Origin: Bacteroidota bacterium
Lineage (GTDB): Bacteria; Bacteroidota; Bacteroidia; Chitinophagales; Chitinophagaceae
Assembly (NCBI GenBank): GCA_018267615.1
Contig: JAFDYD010000020.1
Coordinates: 1-64,000 of the forward strand
Reading direction: 5' to 3'
Length of the DNA: 64,000 bases
The translations under genes were made by a program, and so were the position numbers. The notes under the pieces were generated by a model. That model did not search any database. It worked only from the letters and a program-made list of their open reading frames with translations, and was not told where the DNA came from. This document shows positions 63,569 through 64,000 of this stretch, in pieces (the first letter of the stretch is position 1; each line of letters opens with the position of its first letter).

Positions 63569-63750
63569 AGGCAGATAAAATAGCGTGGAATTTTTATAAA
63601 TCACAAGCACCGTCATATCAAAAAATTGTGGCGCGATGGGTGATGACCGCGAAACAAGAATCTACTCAGATCAAGAGACTAAATGAATTGATAAGCGACT
63701 GCCATAGTGGTAGGAAGATAAAATCATTGAGATATGGAAGTAGAGCTTAA
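63565..63750 (+). pseudogene. YdeI-like protein, C-terminal part in the -1 frame
   Basis: A frame of 61 aa (KADKIAWNFYKSQAPSYQKIVARWVMTAKQESTQIKRL...), which matches the C-terminal end of YdeI-like proteins. The ATG overlaps the stop of the preceding frame as ATGA, so it could also be translated by termination-reinitiation. Joined to the previous part it gives a protein of about 190 aa, the full family length. Confidence 0.85.
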
Positions 63751-63761
63751 AGCAGAATTTG

Positions 63762-63871
63762 AAAAGTGAAAGGCAGAAGATCGAAGGTGCAAGGTACAAG
63801 GTACAAGTTACAAGGTACAAGATACAAGATATGACACATCTTGTACCTTCGATCTTCTGCCTTTCACTTTT
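63762..63871. repeat. Family C inverted repeat, 32-bp stem, overlapping a gene end
   Basis: Arms 63762-63793 and 63840-63871 pair over 32 bp with one G opposite T, and further gtacaag units in the loop. The right arm covers the last codons and the stop of the minus-strand gene that follows. The element is convergent: 3' of the YdeI-like gene and 3' of the partial gene. Confidence 0.94.
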
Positions 63872-64000
63872 TACTCTTCACTTTGTTCCCATATAACCAA
63901 TCAATCAACAACACTACAATCAATATCACCAATCCAAAAAATTCTCTTGTTTCTTCTACCCAGGGAGTAGATGCTTTCATCGTATCCGCAATATTCTGTT
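63864..64000 (-). CDS. C-terminal fragment of a membrane protein (runs off the window)
   Basis: The only visible part is the last 44 residues, QNIADTMKASTPWVEETREF followed by a membrane segment FGLVILIVVLLIDWLY and a basic tail (GNKVKSKK). The stop (TGA, 63864-63866 on the minus strand) lies inside a hairpin arm. The protein family cannot be determined from this fragment. It is shown as partial at the right edge. Confidence 0.6.
   Translation of the reverse strand, partial: QNIADTMKASTPWVEETREFFGLVILIVVLLIDWLYGNKVKSKK

Noticed and set aside
1..64000. tRNA, rRNA, insertion sequences or prophage genes
   Set aside because: I looked for TpsiC-like GGTTCRAATC cores, transposase motifs and phage structural genes and saw none, but a dedicated search was not possible.

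Overview
The window looks like a chromosomal segment of a Bacteroidota bacterium, most likely in or near the family Chitinophagaceae. The evidence is a SusC/SusD pair, a secreted M43 protease with a type IX secretion C-terminal domain, a CCDC81-type HU protein, bacillithiol deacetylase BshB1, a DUF6526 protein, TAnnTTTG promoter elements and several TTG start codons. I recognise no rRNA, tRNA, CRISPR array, insertion sequence or prophage. Nothing in base use suggests a large recent transfer.

Layout. (1) 0-13 kb is a sugar oxidation and catabolism locus. It holds a sugar isomerase and a Gfo/Idh/MocA oxidoreductase on the minus strand, then an MFS transporter, a Tat-exported isomerase-like protein, four tandem GMC dehydrogenases with a Cys motif for a 3Fe-4S cluster, and one Tat-type small subunit on the plus strand. 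(2) 13-22 kb is a polymer or oligomer uptake locus: SusC, SusD and a large FG-GAP/ASPIC-UnbV lipoprotein, closed by two clear terminators. (3) 22-34 kb is a signalling region: a half-size EamA protein, a membrane protein with HEAT-like repeats plus a cyclic-nucleotide-binding protein, and convergent to them a response regulator-adenylate cyclase, a response regulator, two histidine kinases, an SdiA-regulated-type protein and an HD protein with a Pycsar-effector-like membrane tail. (4) 34-64 kb is mostly housekeeping: Mpl, an ExoX-like exonuclease, a DPM1-like glycosyltransferase, an E2 acyltransferase, CinA, PBP4, a TPR protein and outer-membrane barrel pair, glutamine cyclotransferase, LpdA, BshB1, a desaturase, the agmatine-to-putrescine pair AguA/AguB, a universal stress protein and a YdeI-like gene split by a frameshift.

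The most striking feature is not a gene. About 25 intergenic spacers hold long inverted repeats, with arms of about 25-41 bp or more, and they fall into at least 11 sequence families. Nearly all lie at the 3' end of a gene. Many fill the whole spacer and none lies inside a well-supported gene, although a few reach a stop codon or an over-extended start. In recurring families the two arms change together, and within stems the remaining differences are almost all G.T pairs on the plus strand. This looks like a system of palindromes whose arms are kept complementary.
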